In this document: piece by piece, positions 26,862 to 36,746 of the stretch
How the letters are laid out: every line of letters begins with the position of its first letter
How positions within the stretch are numbered: position 1 is the stretch's first letter
Made by a program: the position numbers and the translations under genes
DNA from: Pradoshia sp. D12
GTDB taxonomy: Bacteria > Bacillota > Bacilli > Bacillales > Pradoshiaceae
Direction of reading: 5' to 3'
Assembly: GCF_008935075.1 (NCBI RefSeq)
Contig: NZ_CP044545.1
Coordinates: forward strand, 399,501-463,500
Length of the DNA: 64,000 nt
Notes under the pieces: model-generated
Told to the model about the DNA's origin: nothing
Seen by the model: the letters and a program-made list of their open reading frames with translations, nothing else
The model's database searches: none

Positions 26862-27668
26862 ATGGATTTGACTATTATTCAAATAATATTAGTCCTTTTC
26901 GTAGCATTCTTAGCCGGTGTAGAAGGAATTTTGGATGAATTCCATTTCCATCAGCCAATTATTGCATGTACGTTAATCGGCTTAGTTACAGGAGAACTTG
27001 TACCTTGTCTTATCTTAGGCGGTACGCTTCAAATGATTGCTTTAGGATGGGCAAATATTGGAGCAGCCGTAGCACCGGATGCTGCGTTAGCATCAGTTGC
27101 ATCTGCTATTATTTTAGTTTTAAGTGGACAAGGTCAAGATGGAGTATCTTCTGCAATCGCGATTGCAGTTCCGCTTGCAGTTGCTGGCCTTTTATTAACA
27201 ATTATCTGTCGTACGATTGCGACTGCATTTGTTCACTTTATGGATGCTGCAGCTGCAGAAGGAAATATCAGAGTAGTAGAATTTTGGCACATTGCTGCAA
27301 TCTGTATGCAAGGATTACGTATTGCAATCCCAGCTGGATTAATTTTAGCCATTGGTGCAGGTCCGGTTCGTAGCTTGCTTGAATCTATGCCAATGTGGCT
27401 GACAAATGGTTTAGCTATCGGTGGTGGAATGGTTGTAGCTGTTGGTTATGCAATGGTTATTAATATGATGGCTACAAAAGAAGTATGGCCATTCTTTGCA
27501 ATTGGATTCGTATTAGCAACTGTTACAGAAATTACACTTATTGGTTTAGGTGCTATCGGTGTGGCTCTAGCACTCATCTATTTAGCTCTTTCTAAACAAG
27601 GCGGTTCAGGTAATGGCGGAAATGGTAATACAGGTGATCCAATAGGCGCTATTATTGATAATTACTAA
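26862..27668 (+). CDS. manM: Mannose-family PTS EIIC component
   Basis: 268-aa membrane subunit forming the sugar channel with IID. It is highly hydrophobic with several membrane helices, and the N-terminal GVEGILDEFHFHQPI is typical of ManY/ManM. A Gly/Asn-rich C-terminal tail (GGSGNGGNGNTGD) is unusual but is seen in some family members. It lies 37 bases after manL with a GGGAGG ribosome site. Confidence 0.94.
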   Translation: MDLTIIQIILVLFVAFLAGVEGILDEFHFHQPIIACTLIGLVTGELVPCLILGGTLQMIALGWANIGAAVAPDAALASVASAIILVLSGQGQDGVSSAIAIAVPLAVAGLLLTIICRTIATAFVHFMDAAAAEGNIRVVEFWHIAAICMQGLRIAIPAGLILAIGAGPVRSLLESMPMWLTNGLAIGGGMVVAVGYAMVINMMATKEVWPFFAIGFVLATVTEITLIGLGAIGVALALIYLALSKQGGSGNGGNGNTGDPIGAIIDNY

Positions 27669-27686
27669 GAAGGAGGAGGACAGAAA

Positions 27687-28598
27687 GTGGAAAAAGAATT
27701 GAGATTATCGAAAAAAGATCGTATTTCTGTTTGGTGGCGTTCAACCTTCATTCAAGGTTCTTGGAACTATGAACGAATGCAAAACGGTGGTTGGGCGTAT
27801 GCAATGATTCCAGCTATTAAAAGATTATATAAAACAAAAGAAGACCGCTCTGCTGCACTAAAACGTCACTTAGAGTTCTTTAACACTCATCCATATGTAG
27901 CTTCACCTATACTCGGGGTAACTTTAGCGCTTGAGGAAGAACGTGCAAATGGTGCACCGGTTGATGACGTAGCTATTCAAGGTGTTAAAGTTGGTATGAT
28001 GGGACCTTTAGCGGGTATCGGAGATCCAGTTTTCTGGTTCACGGTTAAGCCAATCCTTGGTGCGTTAGCAGCTTCTCTTGCCATGACTGGTAATATACTT
28101 GGACCGATTCTTTACTTCGTTTTATGGAATCTTATTCGTATGGGATTCACTTGGTATACACAGGAATTTGGTTACAAAGCAGGATCTAAAATTACAGATG
28201 ACTTATCTGGCGGGTTACTTCGAGATATTACTAAAGGTGCATCGATACTCGGGATGTTTATCCTTGGTGCATTAGTTAACCGTTGGGTTTCTGTTAAGTT
28301 TACGCCAACTGTATCTACCGTTCAGCTTGATGAAGGTGCCTATATTGATTGGGATAAGTTACCTGCAGGAGCAGAGGGAATTAAAACAGCGTTGGAACAA
28401 CAAGCTGCTGGTCTATCATTAAGTGATGTTAAAGTAACAACTCTACAACAAAATTTAGATAGTTTAATCCCAGGCTTATCTGGATTGCTATTAACACTTC
28501 TTTGTATGTGGCTGCTTAGGAAGAAAGTATCACCAATCGTAATGATCCTTGGATTGTTCGTCGTTGGTGTTGTCTTCCATGTATTAGGCATCATGTAA
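27687..28598 (+). CDS. manN: Mannose-family PTS EIID component
   Basis: 303-aa membrane subunit that completes the IIC-IID complex. The N-terminal WWRSTFIQGSWNYERMQN and the central GPLAGIGDPVFW are family hallmarks. The start is GTG 27687, with AGGAGGAGG upstream. A C-terminal membrane segment ends the protein. The man operon then closes with a strong terminator. Family members transport mannose, glucose or other hexoses and can be bacteriocin or phage receptors. Confidence 0.94.
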   Translation: MEKELRLSKKDRISVWWRSTFIQGSWNYERMQNGGWAYAMIPAIKRLYKTKEDRSAALKRHLEFFNTHPYVASPILGVTLALEEERANGAPVDDVAIQGVKVGMMGPLAGIGDPVFWFTVKPILGALAASLAMTGNILGPILYFVLWNLIRMGFTWYTQEFGYKAGSKITDDLSGGLLRDITKGASILGMFILGALVNRWVSVKFTPTVSTVQLDEGAYIDWDKLPAGAEGIKTALEQQAAGLSLSDVKVTTLQQNLDSLIPGLSGLLLTLLCMWLLRKKVSPIVMILGLFVVGVVFHVLGIM

Positions 28599-28666
28599 AA
28601 ATAAATTTATAAAGCTTGTTCAGACTTATACAAAGATAGATTATAAGACTGTTAAACAAATAGGGA

Positions 28667-28711
28667 AGCACCTCCTGAAATTGAGCGAATCATTTTCAGG
28701 GGGTGCTCTTT
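28667..28711 (+). terminator. Terminator of the man PTS operon
   Basis: AGCACCTCCTGAAA pairs with TTTTCAGGGGGTGCT, followed by CTTTATAT. Confidence 0.85.
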
Positions 28712-28826
28712 ATATACCGCCAGAAACTTGATCATTACTACTATATACATATCAATGGAAACCATTTTGAATTAAACTATTGCTTAATAGAAGAAAAAGT
28801 ATAAATTTATATTTTAGGAGGCTGCC

Positions 28827-29843
28827 ATGCTTACAATTGGCTATATTGGAAATGGGAAAAGCACGAACAGATACCATTTACCGTTCGTCCTGCAAAGAAA
28901 GAATATAAAGGTAAAGACAATTTATCAAAGGAATCCTAAACATGAAAGCTGGGATCGGATTCCAGGGGTCACTTATACATCTGACTTAGATCAACTGTTA
29001 AATGATAAAGATATACAACTCATTGTAGTTTGTACAAAACATGACAGTCATTATGAATACGCCAAATTGGTATTAGAACATAATAAACATTGTTTAGTTG
29101 AGAAGCCTTTTATGGAAACCTCCGAGCAGGCAAAAGAAATATTTGCAATCGCGCGTGAGAAGGGACTAATTGTTCAAGCTTACCAAAACAGACGCTTTGA
29201 TAGTGATTTTTTAACTGTTCAAAAGGTTATCGAAGAAGGGAAGCTAGGAGAACTGCTGGAAGTAGAAATGCATTTTGACTATTTCCGCCCCGAAGTACCA
29301 GAATCCACTACTACTTTCGATCCTGCTATGTCATTTTTATATGGACATGCATGCCATACATTGGATCAGGTTATCAGCTATTTCGGCAAGCCGGATCACA
29401 TCCACTATGATGTTAGGCAATTATTGGGGCAAGGCAAAATGAATGATTATTTTGATTTAGATCTATATTATGCTGAATTGAAGGTTACTGTAAAATCCAG
29501 TTATTTTAGAATTAAAGAAAGGCCTAGCTTTGTAGTTTACGGTAAAAAGGGATGCTTTGTGAAAGCAACGAAGGACCGCCAGGAAGAACACCTAAAATTA
29601 TTTTACATGCCGGATAACAAGGATTTTGGAGTAGATACGCTAGAACATTATGGTGTACTGACATATGTTGATGAAGAAGGTACCATCCATGAAGAAAAAG
29701 TGAAATCCATCAATGGTGATTATGGGTTAGTGTATGATGATTTATATGAAGCCATTATGAATGGTAAAGATAAAACTATTACAGATGAACAGACACTGCT
29801 GCAAATGGAAATATTAGAAACTGGCATTAAGAATTTAAAATAA
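28827..29843 (+). CDS. Gfo/Idh/MocA-family oxidoreductase
   Basis: 338 aa. N-terminal Rossmann domain with GYIGNGKSTNRYHLPF in place of the standard GxGxxG stretch, and the family's CVVEKPF-type motif as HCLVEKPFMET. A C-terminal alpha/beta domain follows with YGHACHTLDQ supplying the likely catalytic His. Acts on a sugar or sugar derivative with NAD(P). It is monocistronic with its own terminator. The specific substrate cannot be told. A second family member is at 52115. Confidence 0.88.
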   Translation: MLTIGYIGNGKSTNRYHLPFVLQRKNIKVKTIYQRNPKHESWDRIPGVTYTSDLDQLLNDKDIQLIVVCTKHDSHYEYAKLVLEHNKHCLVEKPFMETSEQAKEIFAIAREKGLIVQAYQNRRFDSDFLTVQKVIEEGKLGELLEVEMHFDYFRPEVPESTTTFDPAMSFLYGHACHTLDQVISYFGKPDHIHYDVRQLLGQGKMNDYFDLDLYYAELKVTVKSSYFRIKERPSFVVYGKKGCFVKATKDRQEEHLKLFYMPDNKDFGVDTLEHYGVLTYVDEEGTIHEEKVKSINGDYGLVYDDLYEAIMNGKDKTITDEQTLLQMEILETGIKNLK

Positions 29844-29867
29844 AATAAAATAAAATTAAATGATAGA

Positions 29868-29920
29868 GACAGCCCCCAATACGGCACACTATGCATGGTA
29901 TTGAGGGCTGTCCACTTTTT
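29868..29920. terminator. Bidirectional terminator between the oxidoreductase and HD-domain genes
   Basis: GACAGCCCCCAATAC pairs with GTATTGAGGGCTGTC. On the plus strand CACTTTTTT follows; on the minus strand a T-rich stretch follows. Confidence 0.85.
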
Positions 29921-29964
29921 TAGGAAAACACAGTTGTATGTGATGCTAACCAGCCTCACATATC

Positions 29965-30993
29965 TTATTGATCTTTTTGCTCGTAGAGAGCCAGAAATGC
30001 ACATTCTATTGCGCGCAAAGTATGGGCTGGAATTCCGCCGCCCATATTATTCCACAGATCAGCGAATAGTCTAGGACTATGACCTTCACGCAGTAGCTTT
30101 TTGGCGTATAAGACTATCATATTCGGATCGCGTTGATGACGTAGCAAGCACATCGGAGACGGATAGTCTTCACGAAGTCTATTTTCCATCTCAAGAGCTT
30201 CTCTTTTCGAAATGGCAGTCAGTGTCGGTTGAATTTTTTCCCACTCATCGAGCATAATGGGTATCCATTGGCAATTGTCCTCATGGTAGAAGTAAGTCTC
30301 CTGACCATTGGTCTGATAAATAATTTCTGCACCTTCGTTAAATTCACGATAATAGGTTACGAAAATATCCGTATACAGATTGGAAATTTCCCAATACATA
30401 TCATATTCATGCAGGGGTGCAAATGCATCAATTAGCCTACTGTAATACCAGCTCTGCTGCTCTTTTCCACGGTTGAACCTGGTCCATAGTTCGTCTCCGC
30501 ATTCAATATAGTCTGCTTTAATACTGCGGAGATTGGATAGTTTGTCCGCGCAGGCAAGTAAGAGCTCTTCAAAGCTAGCTGACTCTGTCATGTAGTCGAT
30601 GGTATGCTGCTTTCGCTCTTCCCAGCTGCGTGACTTGTCCTCGCTGTTTGACTGAATAAGGGATAAAACTAAAGGACCAAACTCGTTTTCAATTGCATCA
30701 GAAGTCTCGTCTGTATCTTCCAGAACGTCATGTAGCAGGCCTGCAATAATCAGCGCAGTATTACAGCCGGCAGAGGTTAGAATCTGGGCAACCTCGAATG
30801 GATGAGAAATATACGGAATATCGGTTCCTTTACGAGTCTGTCCTTGATGTGCTTTCGTTGCAAAGAGAATTGCTCGATGCAGGATGGCATTTCCGAACCA
30901 CGTATTTGGCGTATATAGTGTACACTCTTCATCTGCCTTTTCGACTTCAGGTATCTTTTTAACCTTAGATGAATCTATCCTCTTTTCCGTCAT
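29965..30993 (-). CDS. HD-domain phosphohydrolase, RelA/SpoT-hydrolase-like
   Basis: 342 aa. Residues about 40-180 form an HD domain of the (p)ppGpp-hydrolase type, with RKGTDIPYISHPFEVA, then HDVLEDT and ADKLSNLRSI supplying the metal-binding His/Asp residues. No synthetase domain is present. The C-terminal 160 residues (with YFYHEDNCQWIPIM) are not a domain I recognise. ATG 30993 is chosen because AAGGAGGG lies 8 bases upstream; an earlier ATG at 31011 overlaps that ribosome site. It could be a small alarmone hydrolase or a nucleotide phosphohydrolase. Confidence 0.82.
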   Translation of the reverse strand: MTEKRIDSSKVKKIPEVEKADEECTLYTPNTWFGNAILHRAILFATKAHQGQTRKGTDIPYISHPFEVAQILTSAGCNTALIIAGLLHDVLEDTDETSDAIENEFGPLVLSLIQSNSEDKSRSWEERKQHTIDYMTESASFEELLLACADKLSNLRSIKADYIECGDELWTRFNRGKEQQSWYYSRLIDAFAPLHEYDMYWEISNLYTDIFVTYYREFNEGAEIIYQTNGQETYFYHEDNCQWIPIMLDEWEKIQPTLTAISKREALEMENRLREDYPSPMCLLRHQRDPNMIVLYAKKLLREGHSPRLFADLWNNMGGGIPAHTLRAIECAFLALYEQKDQ

Positions 30994-31438
30994 TGAGTTT
31001 CCCTCCTTCATTTCTTTTCCTCTTATAGTTAGGGATATATTATATAAAAATAATTATAACATCTATAAGCTAAGACTGATGAGGAAGACAATCAAGTGAA
31101 ATATCGTCTATTTGATTTCTTCTGTTCCATTCCATTAATATATTGGTTCTCTTACTAGGAATTATTCAGATTAGCAATTCAATATCTTAGTAAAATAATT
31201 TGGAAATAAGTAAGTAATGAATATGAACATGGATGATGTACTTTACCATTGACCAGACTGGACCTAATTTTCCTGGTTTTCTTTGTACTTTTTGTTCATA
31301 ATAAGGGATAATATGTTCAAAATTTCTATAGTTTGATAAAAAGTGCCCAAGCATGCTATAAGTGTAAAAGAAGATTATTTCTGTTTAGTTTTGGGATAGA
31401 TTTTTATATGATATCCCATTTAATGAGAGGATTGGAAT
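30994..31438. other. Divergent intergenic region
   Basis: Holds the minus-strand ribosome site for the HD gene and, on the plus strand, a probable promoter TTGATA (31333-31338) with TATAAG (31357-31362), spacer 18, for the Dus gene. No other feature seen. Confidence 0.45.
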
Positions 31439-32422
31439 TTGAATATGAAAGAAAATTTTTGGCGTGATCTACCACGACCTTTTTTTGTACTGGCACCAAT
31501 GGAAGATGTGACGGATGTTGTTTTTCGTCATGTCGTGAGTGAAGCTGGGAGACCTGATGTGTTTTTTACAGAGTTTACAAATTCGGAAAGCTATTGTCAC
31601 CCTCAGGGAAAAGAGAGTGTGCGTGGACGTTTAGCCTATACAGAGGATGAACAACCGTTGGTAGCCCATATTTGGGGTGACAGGCCTGAAAACTTCCGAA
31701 AAATGAGTATTGGTATGGCGGAGTTAGGGTTTAAAGGCATAGATATCAATATGGGATGTCCCGTACCTAATGTAGCTGACAATGGGAAGGGAAGTGGTCT
31801 GATCTGCCGTCCCGAAGTTGCAGCCGATTTAATACAAGCAGCTAAAGCTGGGGGATTGCCGGTAAGTGTGAAGACGCGGCTTGGTTTCGCGGATATAGAC
31901 GAATGGCGTGATTGGCTGACACATATATTGAAGCAAGACATTGCTAATCTTTCTATTCATTTGCGTACAAGAGATGAAATGAGTAAAGTAGATGCTCATT
32001 GGGAGCTTATTCCGGAGATTAAGAAACTTCGTGATCAGGTCGCACCCGATACACTTTTAACGATCAATGGAGATATCCTTGACCGTGAAATGGGATTGAA
32101 ACTGGCTGAACAATACGGTGTAGATGGGATTATGATTGGGCGTGGTATTTTCAAAAATCCATTTGCCTTTGAGCATGAGCCAAAGGAACATAGCAGTAAG
32201 GAATTGCTGGATCTCTTGAGGCTGCATTTAGATCTCCATGATAAATATTTAGAAGTAGTAGCTCGCAAGTATACACATCTTCATCGTTTCTTTAAAATCT
32301 ATGTCCGTGGATTCCATGGGGCTGGTGAATTAAGAAATGAGTTGATGAATACGAAGTCCTCAGATGAAGCGCGTGCATTGATCGATAAATTTGAAGAGCT
32401 TAATGGGATGGACGAAAAGTAA
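31439..32422 (+). CDS. tRNA-dihydrouridine synthase family protein
   Basis: FMN-dependent enzyme reducing uridines in tRNA D-loops. 327 aa. TIM-barrel start [12 protein letters not shown], the catalytic Cys motif MGCPVPNV followed by GKGSGL, and FMN-binding NGDI and IGRGIF near the end of the barrel are all visible. The C-terminal helical domain binds tRNA. The start is TTG 31439, best spaced from GAGAGG; ATG 31445 is an alternative that shortens it by two residues. It differs from standard Bacillus DusB in the [14 protein letters not shown] segment, so it is a divergent Dus subgroup. Confidence 0.9.
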   Translation: MNMKENFWRDLPRPFFVLAPMEDVTDVVFRHVVSEAGRPDVFFTEFTNSESYCHPQGKESVRGRLAYTEDEQPLVAHIWGDRPENFRKMSIGMAELGFKGIDINMGCPVPNVADNGKGSGLICRPEVAADLIQAAKAGGLPVSVKTRLGFADIDEWRDWLTHILKQDIANLSIHLRTRDEMSKVDAHWELIPEIKKLRDQVAPDTLLTINGDILDREMGLKLAEQYGVDGIMIGRGIFKNPFAFEHEPKEHSSKELLDLLRLHLDLHDKYLEVVARKYTHLHRFFKIYVRGFHGAGELRNELMNTKSSDEARALIDKFEELNGMDEK

Positions 32423-32518
32423 GAAGCAATCGAATGAGAAAATTGTTGCTACTTCTCTATAGTAGAACGGATTTCAAATCTGTATGGTATGTTATGAAGT
32501 AATCCTAATCTTAAAATA

Positions 32519-32564
32519 ACCCTTGGAACTGCGTGTTTTCCGCATGTCTAAGGGTTTTTCCTTT
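32519..32564 (+). terminator. Terminator of the Dus gene
   Basis: ACCCTTGG pairs with CTAAGGGT, with a smaller GCG/CGC stem inside, then TTTTTCCTTT. Confidence 0.75.
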
Positions 32565-32702
32565 AGAATAATCTATTGCTGCTTCTAGTATTGTAGGATT
32601 AACTATCTATCGATTTAAATATTTTAATAATTCAAATTATTCATGATATTATTCTTCCTCCGATTTATAATGAATAAAATAGGGTTTAGTGGAGGGAATA
32701 CA

Positions 32703-34364
32703 TTGAAGAAAAAATTGATAGTACCAGTACTTTTAACATCCGCTATATTAGTAGGCTCGATTCCGGCCGGAAGTGTAATTGCACAGCCAGTTAATTCGAA
32801 AGCAGTTAGTAAGGAGTGGAATGAGAGGGCTAGCGTTCCTTTATTCGTGAAGGAGCGGTCTGCTGAAAAATACTCTTCTAGTACCCCTTCCAATGCTTTG
32901 AATTATTTGAAGAATAGTCAAGGAAAGACTGGAATCAGTAATCCGGAGAAAAACTTGAAGGTGAAAGATGTACAAAAGGATGAACTGGGCATGACGCATA
33001 TCCGCTTTAATCAGACGGTAAATGGAGTAAATGTTGAAGGTTCAGACATTATCGTTCATTTTAATAAGGATAATGAAGTTGAATCCGTTAATGGTAGGAT
33101 GAATCAGACACTTAGTGAATCAAAAGTGAATACAGCTGTCTCTTTAAGCAGTGAAAGAGCAGTAAAAGAAGCCTTATCCTCTGTTAAAGCCCCTGAAGAG
33201 CTGACATATGAACCTACTACTGAATTGGTTGTCTATCCTTTTAAAGGAGAAAACCATACAGTCTATAAAGTAAATGTTAACTTTATGGGTGTGGAACCTG
33301 GAAACTGGTTTGTCTTTGTAGATGCACAAACGGGTGAGATAATTGATCAGTATAATGCCATCATGCATGCCGCTGAAAGAAAAACACAAAAAGGTACAGG
33401 AATCGGTGTGCATGGAGAACGCAGAGAATTACACATTACCCGTGTAAAGGAAGCGAATTCTGGTACTAAGTTTTCTTTAGCGGATTATGCTCATGCTAAC
33501 CTTGGTGGAATTGAAACATACGATGCCAAAAACGATAACACTTCCAGTAATGATACGCTTTATGTAGGGAATTCAGCTTCATTTATCAAAGACTACGATC
33601 GTGCTGCTGTCGATGCGCACTATAATTCCGAAAAAGTATACGAGTATTTTCTAAACAAGCATGGCCGTAATTCTCTAGATGGAGAGGGAATGGCAATTAT
33701 ATCTAAAGTCCACTATGGTACCAATTATAATAATGCTTCCTGGAACGGACGTTGGATGACCTACGGTGATGGAGATGGAGAGTTTATGATTTCTCTGGCA
33801 GCAGGTCTTGATGTAGCTGCTCATGAAATGACCCATGGTGTAATTTCTCACTCAGCTAATCTGGTTTACCGGAATCAATCAGGAGCACTAAACGAGTCTT
33901 TTGCTGACGTGTTTGGTGTACTAGTTGATGATGGTGACTGGGAAATGGGAGAGGATATTATGGCACCAGCTGCCAAAGCTGAAGGGGTGACGGTATTGCG
34001 CAGTTTAAGTAATCCTAACAGTGTAATCGTCAGCAACGAGCAAAGAAGAGAATATAGCACAAATGGTGGTGTCTATCCAGACCATATGGATGAGTTTTAT
34101 CATATGCCGACTTCCGTAGATGGCGGTGGTGTCCATGTTAATTCATCTATTACAAACCATGCTGCATACCTGATCGGTCAAGAACTTGGAAGAGAAAAAT
34201 TGGGGAAAATCTACTATCGAGCTTTAACGGTTTATTTAACCTCTAATTCCAATTTTAGCGATGCTCGGAACGCAATTGTGCAGTCTGCTATTGATTTGTA
34301 TGGTGAAGGCAGCGAGGAAGAGGCGGCCGTACAATCTGGTTTTGATGCGGTGGGAATCTATTAA
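32703..34364 (+). CDS. nprE: Neutral protease (bacillolysin), M4 metallopeptidase, secreted
   Basis: Secreted zinc metalloprotease, 553 aa as preproenzyme. A Sec signal peptide (LKKKLIVPVLLTSAILVG...SVIA) is followed by FTP and PepSY propeptide domains (about 60-220), then the catalytic domain. Zinc ligands are in HEMTH (from residue 374), with Glu of GALNESFADVFG as third ligand, and the catalytic His lies in HVNSSITNHAAY. The TTG start at 32703 is 6 bases after GGAGGG; the ORF extension from 32643 has no ribosome site and is rejected. It degrades external protein for nutrition. Confidence 0.95.
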   Translation: MKKKLIVPVLLTSAILVGSIPAGSVIAQPVNSKAVSKEWNERASVPLFVKERSAEKYSSSTPSNALNYLKNSQGKTGISNPEKNLKVKDVQKDELGMTHIRFNQTVNGVNVEGSDIIVHFNKDNEVESVNGRMNQTLSESKVNTAVSLSSERAVKEALSSVKAPEELTYEPTTELVVYPFKGENHTVYKVNVNFMGVEPGNWFVFVDAQTGEIIDQYNAIMHAAERKTQKGTGIGVHGERRELHITRVKEANSGTKFSLADYAHANLGGIETYDAKNDNTSSNDTLYVGNSASFIKDYDRAAVDAHYNSEKVYEYFLNKHGRNSLDGEGMAIISKVHYGTNYNNASWNGRWMTYGDGDGEFMISLAAGLDVAAHEMTHGVISHSANLVYRNQSGALNESFADVFGVLVDDGDWEMGEDIMAPAAKAEGVTVLRSLSNPNSVIVSNEQRREYSTNGGVYPDHMDEFYHMPTSVDGGGVHVNSSITNHAAYLIGQELGREKLGKIYYRALTVYLTSNSNFSDARNAIVQSAIDLYGEGSEEEAAVQSGFDAVGIY

Positions 34365-34409
34365 TTCATCCAGATGACTTGAAGGAAGGTTAGTTTATAT
34401 TTATTTGCT

Positions 34410-34440
34410 CCCTTAGACGATGAGTTTAAGGGATTTTTTA
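34410..34440 (+). terminator. Terminator of the neutral protease gene
   Basis: CTCCCTTA pairs with TAAGGG around a loop, then ATTTTTT. Confidence 0.7.
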
Positions 34441-34488
34441 TGTGCATATATAAACTATTAGCGATCTAGAGTAGGAAATTTCTACATT

Positions 34489-34661
34489 AAAAAGAGGCTG
34501 GGACATAACTAAATTTACTATGTCTAAAACCGAATGATGTATTTGATTTTTATTAATCTAAATAGAAAAAGCCGAACTATTATTAATAATTGATGTTAAC
34601 ACTGCATTATATAATAGTTCGGCTTTTATAGATGCTGGAGACCTTTTGTCCCAATCTCTTT
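34489..34661. repeat. Nested inverted-repeat intergenic element
   Basis: Outer arms AAAGAGGCTGGGACA (left) and TTGTCCCAATCTCTTT (right) enclose an inner perfect stem (AAAAAGCCGAACTATTAT at 34566-34583 with its complement at 34611-34628). Elements with GAGGCTGGGACA ends are common between genes in Firmicutes. It can fold into one long hairpin and may also end transcripts of the convergent protease and DegV genes. Confidence 0.75.
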
Positions 34662-34773
34662 TCGTCTCTTATTGAGGCAATAATATCAATGTCTGATACT
34701 CTAATTGGCTCATTGAGTTTAGTTAGGTGATAATCTCCTGTCGCCCAGTCGGAGATATCCTTTCTATTCTCAT

Positions 34774-35628
34774 TTATTGTTTTATATAAGCAAGTCCTAG
34801 ACACCCTGGACCGGTATGGCTGCCAATGGATGGGCCGATTTCGGTGATGAATACTTGCGCGAAGGATTGTTCTAATTCAAGATCAGCTTTTAAGGATAAT
34901 GCATGATCAAGATTATTAGAGTGTAAAATACAAATCATTTCTCTCTCAACATTTGAAGCTAGGAATCTTTCTTTGATTTGCTTGGTTGCACCGGATGTTT
35001 TTCGAGCTTTGCAGACAGATTCAATGACTCCATTATCTGTAACAGAAAGGATTGGCTTGATTCCGATTAGTCCACCAATCTTCGCAATAGCCGGATTTAG
35101 TCTGCCACCTCTGGCTAAGTATTGTAAGTCATTCACGTAAAATTCCACGTGGAAGGATTGTTTGTTTTCTTCCAGATATTCAACAATTTGGTCGTAGGAA
35201 TACTTCTCATCTCTCATCATGCAAGCTTTAACCACTAACATACCCATAGCCATAGAACCGGTCAAGGAATCGATTACGGCGATGCGACTTTCCGGATATG
35301 AATCTAGTAATTCCAGACTTGCCAATCTAATATTATTAAACGTGCAGCTTAATGCGCTGGAAAGAGTTACACAAATGATATCATTTCCTTTTTCCAATTC
35401 TTCTTTTAATACTTGAATTGCGGCTGAAGGAGAGCTGGCACTGGTCTTGGCAACCTCGCCATTTGCTAATCTATTATAAAACTCCGTAATTTCCATTTTA
35501 CGTTCGGAACCGTACTCTATTTGATCCTCAAACTGAAAATGAAGAGGAATTAATTTTATTCCATATTTTTCGATTACCTCTGCTGGGATATCGCAACTTC
35601 CATCGGTAATAATTGATATATTCTTCAT
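34774..35628 (-). CDS. DegV family fatty-acid-binding protein
   Basis: 284 aa, two-domain DegV fold. N-terminal ISIITDGSCDIP and the central KTSASSP are the fatty-acid head-group contacts; in this family such proteins (FakB type) present fatty acids to FakA kinase. The C-terminal IGSHTGPGCLG is the standard ending motif. GGAGG lies 6 bases before the ATG. It is divergent from a TetR-type regulator with a shared 150-base control region, a frequent pairing. Confidence 0.92.
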   Translation of the reverse strand: MKNISIITDGSCDIPAEVIEKYGIKLIPLHFQFEDQIEYGSERKMEITEFYNRLANGEVAKTSASSPSAAIQVLKEELEKGNDIICVTLSSALSCTFNNIRLASLELLDSYPESRIAVIDSLTGSMAMGMLVVKACMMRDEKYSYDQIVEYLEENKQSFHVEFYVNDLQYLARGGRLNPAIAKIGGLIGIKPILSVTDNGVIESVCKARKTSGATKQIKERFLASNVEREMICILHSNNLDHALSLKADLELEQSFAQVFITEIGPSIGSHTGPGCLGLAYIKQ

Positions 35629-35658
35629 GAAAACCTCCGTTAGTTATTAAACACTGTG

Positions 35659-35687
35659 TTGTATAAAATTTGTTATCATTGTATAAT
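35659..35687 (+). promoter_or_regulatory. Promoter in the DegV/TetR divergent region
   Basis: TTGTAT (35659-35664) and TATAAT (35682-35687) with a 17-base spacer, pointing to the TetR-type gene. The word TTGTATAA occurs twice, 21 bases apart, and may be part of an operator. Confidence 0.55.
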
Positions 35688-35779
35688 GTTGCCCCGGAAG
35701 CATCAATCATCAATTTTAATCAGAATGAAAGTTATTAAACAGAATGGGACGATTTGTTTAAGAATAGGAGTCAGAATGG

Positions 35780-36343
35780 ATGGAAGATCGCAGAATAAGA
35801 TATACCAAAAAAGTAATTAAAGACACATTTATTGAATTGTTAGAACAAAAGCCAATCAATAAAATTACCGTAACCGAGCTATGTGCAAAGTCTGAAATCA
35901 ATCGGGCTACCTTTTATCGGTACTATGAGGATGTATATGATTTGATGGAGAAGCTAAAGAGTCAATATGTGGATGAACTGAAGGCAGCTATCTCCATTTC
36001 AAAGGACGACTACACGATCTCGGGATTTACAAGTGAAATTCTTGAGGTGATTCTAAGAAATAAGGAACTGAGCAGAATTCTCTTTACTTTGAAGAACGGA
36101 AAAGACTTTCTTGATGATGTGTTAGATATTGCCCATATGAAATGTATAGAAAAGTGGAATCGTTACGGGAAAAATGTACCGCAAACACAAGTGGGGTATC
36201 TATCAACGTTCATAACTGCTGGGACAATAGGTATCCTGAATGAATGGATTCAAAATGATTACAAGGAGTCTCCCTCAGAGATTGCCAATCTGATTGAAAA
36301 TATAAGTCACTACGGTCTGGCGAAGATTATTTATGGGAAGTAA
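35780..36343 (+). CDS. TetR/AcrR-type transcriptional regulator
   Basis: 187 aa. N-terminal helix-turn-helix with LEQKPINKITVTELCAKS followed by INRATFYRYYEDVYDLMEKL, which is the TetR recognition pattern. The C-terminal ligand domain is of the DhaS/TetR_C_8 type. AGGAG is 9 bases upstream of the ATG. It likely controls the divergent degV gene or itself, inferred from position only. Confidence 0.88.
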   Translation: MEDRRIRYTKKVIKDTFIELLEQKPINKITVTELCAKSEINRATFYRYYEDVYDLMEKLKSQYVDELKAAISISKDDYTISGFTSEILEVILRNKELSRILFTLKNGKDFLDDVLDIAHMKCIEKWNRYGKNVPQTQVGYLSTFITAGTIGILNEWIQNDYKESPSEIANLIENISHYGLAKIIYGK

Positions 36344-36746
36344 GTAAAGATACCTGAATCAAAAAAAGTAAAAGATATTCTACTGGCCCTAAATTTTTTC
36401 ATAGAGCTTTTTTTCGTAATATAGGGTCTTTTCCTTATGCAATAAATAGGAGAAACCAGTATCTTGTTAACTTTACTGCGCATTTGTTTAAAACAATCAA
36501 TTTCCTATGATGAATAAATTAGGCGGATAAAAGCAGTGGATAATTGTAAAGTTAGTAAATTAAGGAAAGTGAAGGGCAGGCTTAGAAATCAATAGCGAAT
36601 CAACAAAGCCTTCCTTTCAATAGTGTATTTACTCTATTTCTAACTAGTTCTTAACCGAAAACTCTACTGGATAATGTTTTTATATATTTTATATTAAAAA
36701 TGGTAAAGTAGAATATATCGAATAAAAGACTAGGTGGTAATAAAAA
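36344..36746. other. AT-rich intergenic region
   Basis: Only a loose inverted repeat (AGGCTT at 36578 region with AAGCCT about 30 bases on) is seen. No ORF, riboswitch or clear promoter recognised. Confidence 0.35.

Noticed and set aside
32643-32702. Longer start of the neutral protease
   Set aside because: No ribosome site, and it would place residues before the signal peptide; TTG 32703 follows GGAGGG.
34607-34804. Minus-strand ORF of 65 codons beside degV
   Set aside because: It overlaps the degV end and runs into the inverted-repeat element; no ribosome site. It may contain old coding sequence but cannot be supported.
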